Positions 16,841 to 27,989 are shown, numbered from the stretch's first letter. The stretch: 59,708 bases of DNA from Chromobacterium alticapitis (GCF_002924365.1 NZ_PQWB01000048.1:1-59708); one strand, 5' to 3'. Program-made: numbers and translations. Notes: generated from the letters alone by a model not told the origin.

Positions 16841-18218
16841 GCTGCCGCCGTCCCTGCATGGTTTGGACAAAGGCGCTCAAGGTCAGCGTGACTTCGTCGG
16901 GCGGCTGCCGGCCGTCTTCCTTCAGCCTGCGCAGCAGCCAGGTGAAGCGGGGCAGATCGTCCTGCCGCTCGTACAACTGCAGCAGCGGCGGGTACAGGGC
17001 GGCGTCGTCCGGCCGGGCCTGTATGGCTTGCTCCAGCACTCTGGAGGCCTGGTCCACCTGGCCGTACTCCAGGTAGCGTTCGGCCTCGCTCAGCGGATCG
17101 ACAGTCTCGCCCTCTGTCGGCGCGGCGCACTTTTCTACCAGTTGCCGCCGGGGACGGGGCGCGATGGCGGCGCTTTGGCTGTAGCCGGCCTGGCGGCCGA
17201 TGCGCTCCAGTTCGGGCCGATCCGGCCGCGCCGCCAATTGTTTCAGCACCGGATGGCTGCCCAGCACCAGTCCGGCGTGGACCAATTGCTCCTTCAGCCG
17301 CGCGCCGTAGGGGCCTAGCGTGAGGTGGAAATGCCAGAGCGAGCGGCAGTAGTCGTCCAGATCGTGTTGCTGGTAGTGCACGTATAGCGCGTCCAGCCGG
17401 TGTGACAGCGAACCGGGGCGCAGTTGCAGAATGCCCTCCAGCACGGGCAGCGCGTGGCGGAAGTCTTGGCAGGACAGCAGGATGCGCGCCTGGCGCTCGT
17501 TTGGCAGCAAACTGGAGACCACCTCGCGCTCCATGCCGCTCAGCGCCGACAATGGCCGGAAGCCTGCGATCAGCGAGACCGGCGTCAGCGGCGCGCCTTG
17601 GCCGTCCGGGGCCGGAACGGATTCCGATGCGGCGGCCGCATCGACGGGCGGCGGCGGGGCGTCTTCTGCGTCACGGCCCAGCGCGGCGGCGATGTCCTGC
17701 ATCTCCATGCCCAGCCGCTGCTCGGCCAGCAGGCGCAGCGGCAGATTGTTGAAGTCGCGCCGCAGTCCCAGCAGCACGGCCTCGGTCAATTGCGCGTGGT
17801 CCAGCAGCGCCTGGTCGTGCAGGCTGGCGATGTTGGCGGCGTAGTCGTGTATCTGTCCCAGTTGCAGATGCAGCTCGGCCAGCCGCTGCAGATGCTTTCT
17901 GGAGTGGCCGGCGTAGCGCTCCACGTAGGCGCGCAAGGCCTGGGCGGCGTTTTCCGGCTGCTTGAACTGGATGAAAATCTCCACCTCGGTCAGCGCGTCC
18001 ACCGCGCTGACTTCGTAATCGAGGATTTCGCCCAGCCCAGCGGCGAGCGGCGGTTCCTCCGCTGGCGGGACGGGGATGGGCGCGCATGTGTCGGCGCGTC
18101 GGCGCAGGCGGGACAGCAGAGCCAGGCCTAGCGCCAGCGCGGCGCTAAGCGCAGCCAGCGCCAGCCAGCCGTCGCGGGCGTGCGGGAAGACCAAGTCCGT
18201 CCAGGAAGAGGCATTCAT
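16824..18218 (-). CDS. FimV-like TPR protein with one membrane anchor
   Basis: A 464-residue protein with an N-terminal transmembrane helix (about 18-38), a basic stop-transfer patch (RLRRR) and a cytoplasmic helical-repeat region. Two stretches resemble FimV repeats: 'EVEIFIQFKQPENAAQALRA' early, and 'SEAERYLEYGQVDQASRVL' followed by a TPR-like helix pair near the C-terminus. FimV proteins anchor polar complexes and tune type IV pili and cAMP signalling in Pseudomonas; there is no LysM domain here, so this is only FimV-like. The ATG at 18218 overlaps the stop of the upstream di-iron protein gene by 4 bp. Confidence 0.75.
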   Translation of the reverse strand: MNASSWTDLVFPHARDGWLALAALSAALALGLALLSRLRRRADTCAPIPVPPAEEPPLAAGLGEILDYEVSAVDALTEVEIFIQFKQPENAAQALRAYVERYAGHSRKHLQRLAELHLQLGQIHDYAANIASLHDQALLDHAQLTEAVLLGLRRDFNNLPLRLLAEQRLGMEMQDIAAALGRDAEDAPPPPVDAAAASESVPAPDGQGAPLTPVSLIAGFRPLSALSGMEREVVSSLLPNERQARILLSCQDFRHALPVLEGILQLRPGSLSHRLDALYVHYQQHDLDDYCRSLWHFHLTLGPYGARLKEQLVHAGLVLGSHPVLKQLAARPDRPELERIGRQAGYSQSAAIAPRPRRQLVEKCAAPTEGETVDPLSEAERYLEYGQVDQASRVLEQAIQARPDDAALYPPLLQLYERQDDLPRFTWLLRRLKEDGRQPPDEVTLTLSAFVQTMQGRRQRGLAA

Positions 18219-19003
18219 GGCAGCGGCAGATGTTGTTGCCGCAGCTCGTAGTCTTGGCTGCCGAGCAGGTCGGTGCCGCATTCCAGCCGTTCGAACCAAT
18301 CCAGGAAACGGCCCACCATCTCCTTGCCCTGGTAGGAGCCGCCGTGCTGCGGCACCAGCCATTCCACGTCCAGCCGGCGCACCATCTGGGCCCATAGCCG
18401 GCAAACCTTGTTATTGCTCATATAGCGGCGGTGGAAGCCTTCCATATGGCTGTCGCGCAGGTGGCGTTCGAAGTCTCGCACTGGCAGGCCGGCTTCCTTG
18501 CCGTCCATCAGCGAGGCGCCGATGTCGCCGGAGAACAGGATTTTGCTGATGGGGTCGTAAATCTGGAAGAAGCCTACGGTGTGCAGATAATGCGCCGGCA
18601 CGATGCGCAGCTCGCAGCCGCCCAGATTCAGCAGCATGCCAGGCGGCGGGATGGAGATCAGTCGGCCGTCGGTGGCGCCGCGCACGCAGAAGTGGGGCAG
18701 GAAGCGCGCCCATTCCTCGGCGATGATGATCTTGGCGTCGGTGATCAGCAGCCAGCCATTGGCGGAAGCGACGATGTCCGGGTCCTGGTGCGAGGCGAAG
18801 ATGTAGCGGGTGCGCGAAGGCAGGAAGTAAGCGGCCATCTCCGCCAGCAGGTGTTTGTAGGTCAGATTGCCGCCTGGGTCTAGCAGGATGCCTTCGCCCT
18901 GGTCGATGATCGCGAACTGGTTGGACTGGATGCCGTCGCCCTGCACCAGTTCGGTGAAGGCGATACATTTGTGGTTGCCGTCGTCGTAAAGCACCTGCGC
19001 CAT
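18215..19003 (-). CDS. metallo-beta-lactamase-fold di-iron protein, ODP (oxygen-binding) type
   Basis: This 262-residue protein is the metallo-beta-lactamase half of flavodiiron proteins without the flavodoxin domain. The metal ligands fall in the expected spacing: His72-x-Asp74-x-Asp76 (SHQDPDIV), His138, Asp160 and His220. Flavodiiron enzymes have Glu at the second position and an extra His after the third; here these are Asp74 and Ile77. Stand-alone proteins of this kind (ODPs) bind oxygen at a di-iron site and act as sensors in Treponema chemotaxis. It is the first gene of the GTPase operon and lies just downstream of an FNR-type box, which fits an oxygen-related role. Confidence 0.82.
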   Translation of the reverse strand: MAQVLYDDGNHKCIAFTELVQGDGIQSNQFAIIDQGEGILLDPGGNLTYKHLLAEMAAYFLPSRTRYIFASHQDPDIVASANGWLLITDAKIIIAEEWARFLPHFCVRGATDGRLISIPPPGMLLNLGGCELRIVPAHYLHTVGFFQIYDPISKILFSGDIGASLMDGKEAGLPVRDFERHLRDSHMEGFHRRYMSNNKVCRLWAQMVRRLDVEWLVPQHGGSYQGKEMVGRFLDWFERLECGTDLLGSQDYELRQQHLPLP

Positions 19004-19058
19004 GAGGAGTTCTCGCCAGCGTAATGGATATTTCGCGCGTGAGGCGCGTGACGATGGA

Positions 19059-19100
19059 ATGCTAAAGGCGGGGCAGGAGTGGGGCGTTGATTGAAATCAA
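19059..19100 (-). promoter_or_regulatory. FNR/ANR-type box and class II promoter of the di-iron protein/GTPase operon
   Basis: TTGATTGAAATCAA (19087-19100) is a perfect TTGAT-N4-ATCAA site. On the minus strand a TAGCAT -10 element occupies 19064-19059, predicting a start near 19052. The box centre (19093.5) is then at -41.5, the exact class II position for an FNR-activated promoter. The operon's first ATG follows at 19003. Confidence 0.72.
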
Positions 19101-19122
19101 TATGTCATAAAATTTGCCGAGC

Positions 19123-19236
19123 GAAAAAAAAGAGCCCCAGGGGGCTCTGAATTGCACCTTCGCTCAGGTGACCGGATCGCCTGCCGCTTGGCGGCGCAGC
19201 CATCCGATCGCGTCCGGCTCGCTGGCTCCATGGAGT
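19123..19236 (-). ncRNA. candidate small structured RNA ending in an intrinsic terminator
   Basis: The gap 19004-19342 contains no credible gene. Reading the minus strand from about 19236, there is a CTCCATGGAG palindrome, then a branched stem (GGAT...GCCGC 19174-19187 with GCGGC...ATCC 19191-19205), then CACCT/AGGTG (19155-19159 with 19166-19170), then the terminator at 19131-19148. No promoter is obvious and it matches no riboswitch class I know. It could instead be a terminated leader. Confidence 0.4.
19124..19148 (-). terminator. Rho-independent terminator with eight-U tail
   Basis: AGAGCCC (19131-19137) pairs with GGGCTCT (19142-19148) around CAGG; on the minus strand it is followed by eight T. 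No protein gene precedes it on that strand, so it must end an untranslated RNA or a distal read-through transcript. Confidence 0.8.
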
Positions 19237-19435
19237 CGGCGAACTGACAAGCGCAGTATGTCGGTATGCTGAGATGGGAAGTAGCGTGATTTCTGATGGC
19301 TTGTGTGACGGCATGTAATGAAAAGGCTGATGTCTTAACACTTTGGAAAAACTATTGGCGAAAGCGCCTGGAACGAGCGATGACCGCGGGTTTTGCGTTT
19401 ATCATGACAATTTTTGCGCCAAGGGAGTGACGGAG

Positions 19436-19861
19436 TTGACTACGCAGTTTCCGGTGATCGATCGCCGCGCCATCGCCATGCGCTGGGGCGATATGGATGC
19501 GGTGGGGCATTTGAACAATACCTATTATTTTCGTTATCTGGAGCAGGTGCGGGTCGAGTGGCTGCAGTCGCTGGGCTACGGCATAGACCCGGACGCGGTG
19601 GGGCCGGTGCTGGCCAGCACCAGTTGCACCTACCGCAAGCAGCTGACCTATCCGGCGACGGTGGAAATCACCGTGGAGCTGGAAAAGCTGGGGCGCAGCA
19701 GCCTGAAGCTGCGCCACCATTTCTACAAGCAGGGCGATCCGGACACGGTGTATGCCAGCGCCGACGTCACCTTGGTGTGGGTGGACTACAAGGCGGAAAA
19801 ATCCGTGCCGATTCCGGACCCGATACGCGAGGCCATCCTGAAGGGGGCGCCGGCCGCCTGA
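19436..19861 (+). CDS. acyl-CoA thioesterase, 4-hydroxybenzoyl-CoA thioesterase (hot-dog) family
   Basis: The hot-dog thioesterase core is evident: 'MRWGDMDAVGHLNNTYYFRYLE' contains the catalytic Asp of the WGDMD...GHLNN motif, followed by the long helix 'QVRVEWLQSLG'. These enzymes hydrolyse acyl-CoA thioesters; the substrate is unknown. I place the start at the TTG at 19436 (141 residues), which has AAGGGAG 8 nt upstream and gives the usual N-terminus. A longer frame begins at an ATG at 19343, but its first 28 residues look non-coding. It converges on mnmC with one base between the stop codons. Confidence 0.82.
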   Translation: MTTQFPVIDRRAIAMRWGDMDAVGHLNNTYYFRYLEQVRVEWLQSLGYGIDPDAVGPVLASTSCTYRKQLTYPATVEITVELEKLGRSSLKLRHHFYKQGDPDTVYASADVTLVWVDYKAEKSVPIPDPIREAILKGAPAA

Positions 19862-19875
19862 GTCAGAAGGCGGCC
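19852..19875. other. hairpin spanning two convergent stop codons
   Basis: GGCCGCCT (19852-19859) pairs with AGGCGGCC (19868-19875). The stem is formed from the last codons of the thioesterase and of mnmC, which end one base apart, so it may terminate or protect both messages. There is no T-run. Confidence 0.45.
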
Positions 19876-21866
19876 AGGTCCAGCTTGCGCCGCATCAGGT
19901 CGCGCAGCAGGAAGCGGCTGGGATGGACGGCCTGCATCAGGTCCATCGGCAGCGGCGCCGGCTCGCCCTCCAGCAGGGCGGCCAGAATTTCGCCGGACAG
20001 CGGCGCGGTGATCATGCCGCGCGAGCCGTGCGCCGCGTTGACGTACAGATTCTCCATCCAGGGACAGTCCGCCTCGGGACGCAGCGTGGCGTCGCGCGCC
20101 AGCTCGCGGTAGGCGGCGACGAAGTCCCGTTTGGCGGCCACCGGGCCGATCAGCGGCAGGTAGTCCGGGCTGGTGCAGCGGAAGGCCGCGCGGCCGCCGA
20201 CGATGCTCGGCGCGGCGCCCAGCGACTGCCGCAGCGCCGGCGCCAGGCCGGCCAGCATGGCCAGATTTTCTTCATGTTCTTCGTCCCGGGTCGCCAGGTC
20301 GTCGGCGTCGAACTTGAAGGTGGCGCCCAGGCAGTGCCGGCCCTGGCGCGCCGGCGAGACATACCCTTCGCCGCACAGCACGGTGCGCAGCGCGCCGCTG
20401 CCCTCGCTGGCGGCCACCTCCGTGACCTGGCCGCGGATTTTCTTGAGCGGCAGATGGCTGGTGGCGTCGAACTGGGCAGTTTCCGCCGCGGCGGCCAGCA
20501 CCACGACCGAGGCCATGGCCAAGGGGCCGCTTTCGTCGCTGGCCAGCCAGCAGCGCTCCGACGGGTTGTAGTCCAGCTCCAGCACGGTATGGCTGGCGCG
20601 GACTTGGATATTGGGGTGGTCCGCCAGTCGGCGCACCAGGGCCGGCGGGTGCACCCAGCCGCCTTGCGGGAAGAACAGCCCGCCGCTGGGCAGGGGCAGG
20701 CCGGCGCGCTGCGATGCCTCTTCCCGTTCCAGGCGGATCATCGTTTCCTCGGGCAAGCCCAGGGCGGCCAGTTCGCGCTGCTTGGCGTCTTCCTTCTCGT
20801 CATAGGCCAGCTGCAGCACGCCGCAGCGCTGCCAGTCCTCGCCGTCCGCTGGCAGCAATCCATCCAATGCTCGCAAGCTGTAGCTGTAGCCAGCCAGCAC
20901 CAGTTGGGTCAGCGGCGTCATATGCGGCGACAGCTTGGCGTACAGCACGCCCTGCGGATTGCCGGAAGCGGCGGCGGCGAGCTGGGGCAGCCGCTCTATC
21001 AGGGTGACTTGCCAGCCGCGCTGCGCCAGGCTGCGCGCGGAGGCCGCGCCGGCAGCGCCGCCGCCCACCACGATGGCGCTGCGTTCGCGCCAGCTCCGCG
21101 GCGGACGGGCATACCAGGGCGGCTGCCAGTCGTCGCGAGGCGGTTCGGCGATCCAGCCGTGGCTGATGTGGCGTTTTTGGCCGTGGCCGGGCGCTTTCTT
21201 CACCTCGAAGCCGGCCTCGGCCAGACCGCGCCTCACCACGCCGGCGCTGGTGAAGGTGGAAAAGCTGGCGCCGGGGGCGGACAGCCTGGCCATCTGCCGG
21301 AACAGGGCGGGTTGCCACATGTCCGGATTTTTGGCTGGGGCGAAGCCATCCAGGAACCAGGCGTCGATGCGGGCGTCCAGCCGCGGCAGCGCCTCCAGCG
21401 CGTCGCCCACCATCAGCGTCAGCGTTACCCGTCCTTCCGCCAGCACGAAGCGGTGCCAGCCCGGCGTCAGGACATCGTACTGCGCCAGCAGCTGGGCCGC
21501 CCAGGTGTCCAGTTCCGGCCACAGCGCCAGCGCTTGGGCGAGGTCGCGCGGCGACAGCGGGTATTTCTCCGCGCTGACGAAGTGCAGCCGGGCTTCGGCC
21601 GGCGCGTGCGCTGCGAAGCATTGCCAGGCGCACAGGAAGTTCAGGCCGGTGCCGAAGCCGGTTTCGGCGATGGCGAAACCATCGCCAGGCCCTAGCGCGG
21701 CGAAGCGCGCTTCCAGCTGATTGTGTTTGAGAAACACGTGCCGGGTTTCATCCAGGCCGGAGTCGCGCGAGAAATACACGTCGCCGAAGGCGAGGGAGTA
21801 CGGTTGGCCGTCTTGCCAGTCCAGTTGGGCAGGGCCGGCCGCGCCGGCGTGGGGTGTGCTTGTCAT
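19863..21866 (-). CDS. mnmC: bifunctional tRNA 5-methylaminomethyl-2-thiouridine biosynthesis protein MnmC
   Basis: MnmC completes the mnm5s2U34 modification of tRNA wobble uridine. The N-terminal SAM-dependent methyltransferase half (about 1-240, with 'FAIAETGFGTGLNFLCAW') methylates nm5s2U. The C-terminal FAD half (dinucleotide motif 'AIVVGGGAAGAASARSLAQ' near 266) removes the carboxymethyl group from cmnm5s2U. At 667 residues it matches E. coli MnmC (668). The gene is monocistronic and convergent with the thioesterase gene. Confidence 0.95.
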   Translation of the reverse strand: MTSTPHAGAAGPAQLDWQDGQPYSLAFGDVYFSRDSGLDETRHVFLKHNQLEARFAALGPGDGFAIAETGFGTGLNFLCAWQCFAAHAPAEARLHFVSAEKYPLSPRDLAQALALWPELDTWAAQLLAQYDVLTPGWHRFVLAEGRVTLTLMVGDALEALPRLDARIDAWFLDGFAPAKNPDMWQPALFRQMARLSAPGASFSTFTSAGVVRRGLAEAGFEVKKAPGHGQKRHISHGWIAEPPRDDWQPPWYARPPRSWRERSAIVVGGGAAGAASARSLAQRGWQVTLIERLPQLAAAASGNPQGVLYAKLSPHMTPLTQLVLAGYSYSLRALDGLLPADGEDWQRCGVLQLAYDEKEDAKQRELAALGLPEETMIRLEREEASQRAGLPLPSGGLFFPQGGWVHPPALVRRLADHPNIQVRASHTVLELDYNPSERCWLASDESGPLAMASVVVLAAAAETAQFDATSHLPLKKIRGQVTEVAASEGSGALRTVLCGEGYVSPARQGRHCLGATFKFDADDLATRDEEHEENLAMLAGLAPALRQSLGAAPSIVGGRAAFRCTSPDYLPLIGPVAAKRDFVAAYRELARDATLRPEADCPWMENLYVNAAHGSRGMITAPLSGEILAALLEGEPAPLPMDLMQAVHPSRFLLRDLMRRKLDLAAF

Positions 21867-22194
21867 CGGTTGCCGCCCCGCGGGGCGGAATAGAATGGAT
21901 TCGGGGCGGATTGTCGCATGGCCAATACACTGCCGCCAGTCCGAGCGGGGCGGGATGGCGCGGCGAAAATAATCGTATGCCGTTGAATTGTCAGGATGCG
22001 GCTAAGCAGCATCGCGCGGATGAAATTCATTTAGTCGCGTCGGCGGCGTTTCTAACGCGGAAGCTTGTAATAAGATGAAGCCAGGGCGGCCCGGCGGAGG
22101 GCGTCCGCACAACGACAGCCAGCCCCGGCCAGCAACAGGGGCGGCGCAGTGGATGACTCCCGGCCTGCGCGGCCGGCGGGGTCGGGGAGCGGTG

Positions 22195-24225
22195 ATGAAG
22201 CGAGCAATGAGCATTGGCGGCCGTCTGGTGCTGACCCAGACGCTGCTGATGGTGGTGGTGGCCTGCGCCATCATGTATCCCTTGTATCTGTTCAGCCAGA
22301 AGATGCTGCTGGAGCGCACGCGAAAGGTGCAGAGCCAGTTGTTGGCGCAATCGCTGAACATGGTGGACGGCTTCAACGAATCATTGAAGATATCCACGCG
22401 CCAATTCGAAAAAGTCTTTCTGGCAGAGTTTCCATCCGGCTTCAGCCTGAAGCCGGAGCAGAAGGTCAACGTGGCCGGCGCGGCGACGCCGACGCTGCTC
22501 ATGGGCAATGTCGCGCTCAATGGCAACAACCAGATGGTGGATCACTTTTCCACGGTCAGCGGCAACGTCGCCTCCATCTATGTGCGGGACGGCGACGACT
22601 TTGTCCGCATCGCCACCACGCTGTTGATGGAAAACGGCAATCGCGCGATGGGCAGCAAGCTGGAGCATGCCAATGCGGCCTATGACAAGCTGAAGTCCGG
22701 CGACAGCTACATCGGCCTGGCCAATTTATACGGCAAGGACTACATCACCAGCTATAGCCCGATCAAGAACGGCGAAGGCAAGGTGATAGGCGCCACCTTC
22801 GTCGGCGTCGGCGCCACCGAGGGCATCGCCAGCCTGCTGGTGCGGCTGGGCAAGGTGAAGCTGGAGGAGAGCGGCCACATCGATGTGATCGACATCAATC
22901 CAGCCTCGCCCAATTACGGCCGCTACCTACTGCATCCCAAGCTCAACGGTCGTTCCGTCGACAAATCGGTGGATGCGGCTGGCCAGCCTTATTTGCGCGA
23001 CATCCTGAAATCGAGCGAAGGCAGCTTCACCGCGCGATTGCCGGCGGAAAAGGGCAGCGCCGCTCATACCTTATCCTATGCCGCGTTCGGTCCCTGGAAC
23101 TGGCTGCTGGTCAGCGACGAGACCGAGTCCGAGCTGCAGCGCGAAAACCGCATGCTGACCGTTTGGCTGGCCGTCGGCTGCGGCGTGCTGCTGCTGGTGC
23201 TGGCGCTGGGCTCCTGGTTGGTGACGCGCGTGCTGGTGACGCGGCCGGTGCGCCGGCTGGTGGGCGAAGTGGCGTTCATTCAGGACAACCATGATCTGCA
23301 GCGCCGTTTGAACATGGGGCGGCGCGATGAAATGGGCGAGATGGCGAGCGCGCTGAACAGCTTGCTGGACAGCTTCCAGCAAGCGCTGAACCGAACTGGC
23401 CAGCATGCGGAAAACCTGGACCAGGCCGCGCAGGACCTGTCGCAGAAGGCCAGCGCGGCGGCGGCCTCGTCTGGCGAGCAGCGCAACAGCGCCCAGCAGA
23501 TGGCGCAGAACGCCGACTTGCTGATCGCCGGCGTGCAGCAGATCGAGCAGGTGGCGGCCCAGGCCAGCGAGGTGGCCCAGGCTTCCAGCGAAGCGGCGCA
23601 GAACGGCAGCGCCAGCCTGGTGGCGGCGGTGGACGAGGTCAACCGCATCTCGGCCACCCTGGACAACGCGGCGGACAGCCTGCAGGCGCTGGAGAACAAC
23701 GCGCGCCAGATCAGCGACATCGTCAATGTGATTCACGACATCGCCGACCAGACCAATCTGCTGGCGCTGAATGCGGCCATCGAGGCGGCGCGCGCCGGCG
23801 AGATGGGCCGCGGCTTCGCCGTGGTGGCGGACGAGGTGCGCAAACTGGCCGAACGCACCAGCCAGTCCACGCGCCAGATAGGCGAAATGATTGCGGCCAT
23901 GCAGCAGGCGACGGCGCAGGCAGTGCAGGCGATGCGGCAGTCGGTCAGCTGCGCCTCCGAAGGCGCGGCCATCACCGCCAGCGCGCGCCAGGCCATGGCC
24001 TCCATCGTCGCAGATGCCGAACGCTCGATGGCGGTGGTGTCGGCTATCAATCAGGAACTGGCGGCGCAGCGGCAGACGGTGGCGGATATAACCGAGCAGA
24101 TCTCCCAGGTGGCCGGTCTGGCGGAAACCAATAACGAGGCTGCCGAACGCTCCGCCGATACCGCCGGCGAAATGGCGCGGCTGGCGGATTCCCTTAAACA
24201 GGAAGTGAACGTGTTCCATACCTGA
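22195..24225 (+). CDS. methyl-accepting chemotaxis protein with Cache sensor
   Basis: A 676-residue chemoreceptor: TM1 at about 9-30, a large periplasmic Cache-type sensor of about 290 residues, TM2 at 323-345, HAMP, then the coiled-coil signalling domain. The conserved hairpin tip is '[20 protein letters not shown]' at about 513-532. There is no C-terminal CheR-binding pentapeptide. The chosen ATG (22195) follows GGGGAG by 6 nt; a frame 40 codons longer is open but its residues look non-coding. The ligand cannot be predicted. No chemotaxis genes are adjacent, and I saw no clear sigma-28 promoter. Confidence 0.92.
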   Translation: MKRAMSIGGRLVLTQTLLMVVVACAIMYPLYLFSQKMLLERTRKVQSQLLAQSLNMVDGFNESLKISTRQFEKVFLAEFPSGFSLKPEQKVNVAGAATPTLLMGNVALNGNNQMVDHFSTVSGNVASIYVRDGDDFVRIATTLLMENGNRAMGSKLEHANAAYDKLKSGDSYIGLANLYGKDYITSYSPIKNGEGKVIGATFVGVGATEGIASLLVRLGKVKLEESGHIDVIDINPASPNYGRYLLHPKLNGRSVDKSVDAAGQPYLRDILKSSEGSFTARLPAEKGSAAHTLSYAAFGPWNWLLVSDETESELQRENRMLTVWLAVGCGVLLLVLALGSWLVTRVLVTRPVRRLVGEVAFIQDNHDLQRRLNMGRRDEMGEMASALNSLLDSFQQALNRTGQHAENLDQAAQDLSQKASAAAASSGEQRNSAQQMAQNADLLIAGVQQIEQVAAQASEVAQASSEAAQNGSASLVAAVDEVNRISATLDNAADSLQALENNARQISDIVNVIHDIADQTNLLALNAAIEAARAGEMGRGFAVVADEVRKLAERTSQSTRQIGEMIAAMQQATAQAVQAMRQSVSCASEGAAITASARQAMASIVADAERSMAVVSAINQELAAQRQTVADITEQISQVAGLAETNNEAAERSADTAGEMARLADSLKQEVNVFHT

Positions 24226-24256
24226 CGCGGTCTGGCGCGAATGTCGATGGCGCGCT

Positions 24257-24285
24257 CTTGAAATGGTTATCTCTGTCCCCCAAAT
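24257..24285 (+). promoter_or_regulatory. sigma-32 (heat-shock) promoter of clpB
   Basis: CTTGAA (24257-24262) and CCCCCAAAT (24277-24285) are separated by 14 bp, matching the RpoH consensus CTTGAAA-N11-15-CCCCATNT. It lies about 36 bp before the clpB ATG. Confidence 0.8.
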
Positions 24286-24321
24286 GAAGAGCATCGACAA
24301 GTTTTCAGGGAGGCGCAGACC

Positions 24322-26901
<2,580 letters not shown>

Positions 26902-26927
26902 GCCGACGCTCGCTGGGCGTCAAAGAC

Positions 26928-26957
26928 ACGGCCGCTTCATCGGAAGCGGCCGTTTTT
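26928..26957. terminator. intrinsic terminator after clpB
   Basis: ACGGCCGCTTC (26928-26938) pairs with GAAGCGGCCGT (26943-26953) around ATCG and is followed by T5. It separates clpB from the convergent tag gene. Confidence 0.9.
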
Positions 26958-26979
26958 CATGCGCGGGCCAAGGCCAAGT

Positions 26980-27549
26980 TCAGTCGGCCGCGGCCGGATG
27001 CAGGTAGCAACCGGGCAAATGGTCGTTGACCAGGCCGCAGGCCTGCAGATAGGCGTAGATCACTGTGCTGCCGACGAAGTTCATGCCGGCTTTCTTCAAT
27101 TCCTTGCTGATGCGGTCGGACAGCTCGGTGCTGGCCGGCACGCGCGCGTCATCACGCTGCCGCACGATGGGCTGGCCATCCACATGCGCCCACAGCCAGT
27201 CGGCGAAGTTGCCGTGCTCGCGTTGCATTTGCAGAAACACCTTGGCATTGCGGATGGCGCTGTGGATTTTCAGCCGGTTGCGCACGATGCCGGGATCGCC
27301 CATCAGGCGCGCCACGTCCGCGTCTCCCATCGCCGCCACTTTTTCCGGATCAAAGCCGTGGAAGGCCGCGCGGTAGCCCTCGCGTTTTCTCAGTATGGTG
27401 ATCCAGGACAGCCCGGCCTGGGCGCCTTCCAGCACCAGCATCTCGAACAGCTTGCGGTCGTCGCGTTCCGGGCGGCCCCATTCCTCATCGTGGTAGGCGA
27501 CATACAGCGGATCGTCGCCGCACCACGGACAGCGTTTGGCTTCACTCAT
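26980..27549 (-). CDS. tag: DNA-3-methyladenine glycosylase I
   Basis: Tag excises 3-methyladenine from alkylated DNA. From the ATG at 27549 the protein is 189 residues, the usual size. 'DPLYVAYHDEEWGRP' and 'LEGAQAGLSWITILRKR' match the family; the Glu of LEGAQ is the expected base-contacting residue, and N-terminal cysteines plus His20 supply zinc ligands. The start overlaps the fliW stop by 4 bp, so tag is read as the second gene of a fliW-tag unit. A longer frame to 27633 lies wholly inside fliW. Confidence 0.93.
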   Translation of the reverse strand: MSEAKRCPWCGDDPLYVAYHDEEWGRPERDDRKLFEMLVLEGAQAGLSWITILRKREGYRAAFHGFDPEKVAAMGDADVARLMGDPGIVRNRLKIHSAIRNAKVFLQMQREHGNFADWLWAHVDGQPIVRQRDDARVPASTELSDRISKELKKAGMNFVGSTVIYAYLQACGLVNDHLPGCYLHPAAAD

Positions 27550-27989
27550 GCGGTGTGCAGCAGGATGTCGATCTTCAGGCCAGTCTTCTGGATGCCTATC
27601 CGCGAAGACAAGCTGACGACCAGGGGATTGCACAGGTTAGCCTGCAGCTGCCCAAGCGCGGGATGGACATCGCGCTCCAGATCCAGCGGGCGATACAGCA
27701 TCAACAAAATGGCGGCGTCCTGTGGGTCCTGCAATTGCAGGGTCGCGACTTCCTCCTCGTTCAACTCTATCTCGAAGCGCACGCCCAGGCGATCGGGCAG
27801 GGCCAGGCTGAAAGTGATGCCGGGATCGTCCAGCGATTGCAGCCAGAACATATTGGGCTGCGGATGGGTCGCATCGTGAAACAGTTTGAAGTGTGTGCAA
27901 TTTTCCAGTGCGGGTATCCCTTGCGGAAAGGTGATGACGGTGCTCTCGTCCACTTCTACGGCGCCGAGCTGGTTGGAGTCGAAACGCAT
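27546..27989 (-). CDS. fliW: flagellar assembly factor FliW
   Basis: FliW binds flagellin and antagonises CsrA, coupling filament assembly to flagellin translation. The 147-residue beta-rich protein begins 'MRFDSNQLGAVEVDESTVIT', with the typical 'FPQGIPALENCTHFKL' motif and a C-terminal 'LCNPLVVSLSSRIGIQ' segment. AGGAGA lies 7 nt before the ATG. No flagellar gene or csrA is adjacent; its partner in the transcript is the DNA-repair gene tag. Confidence 0.9.
   Translation of the reverse strand: MRFDSNQLGAVEVDESTVITFPQGIPALENCTHFKLFHDATHPQPNMFWLQSLDDPGITFSLALPDRLGVRFEIELNEEEVATLQLQDPQDAAILLMLYRPLDLERDVHPALGQLQANLCNPLVVSLSSRIGIQKTGLKIDILLHTA

Noticed and set aside
19105-19341. 78-codon minus-strand frame before the FNR box
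   Set aside because: It runs through the terminator stem and the structured RNA region and looks non-coding.
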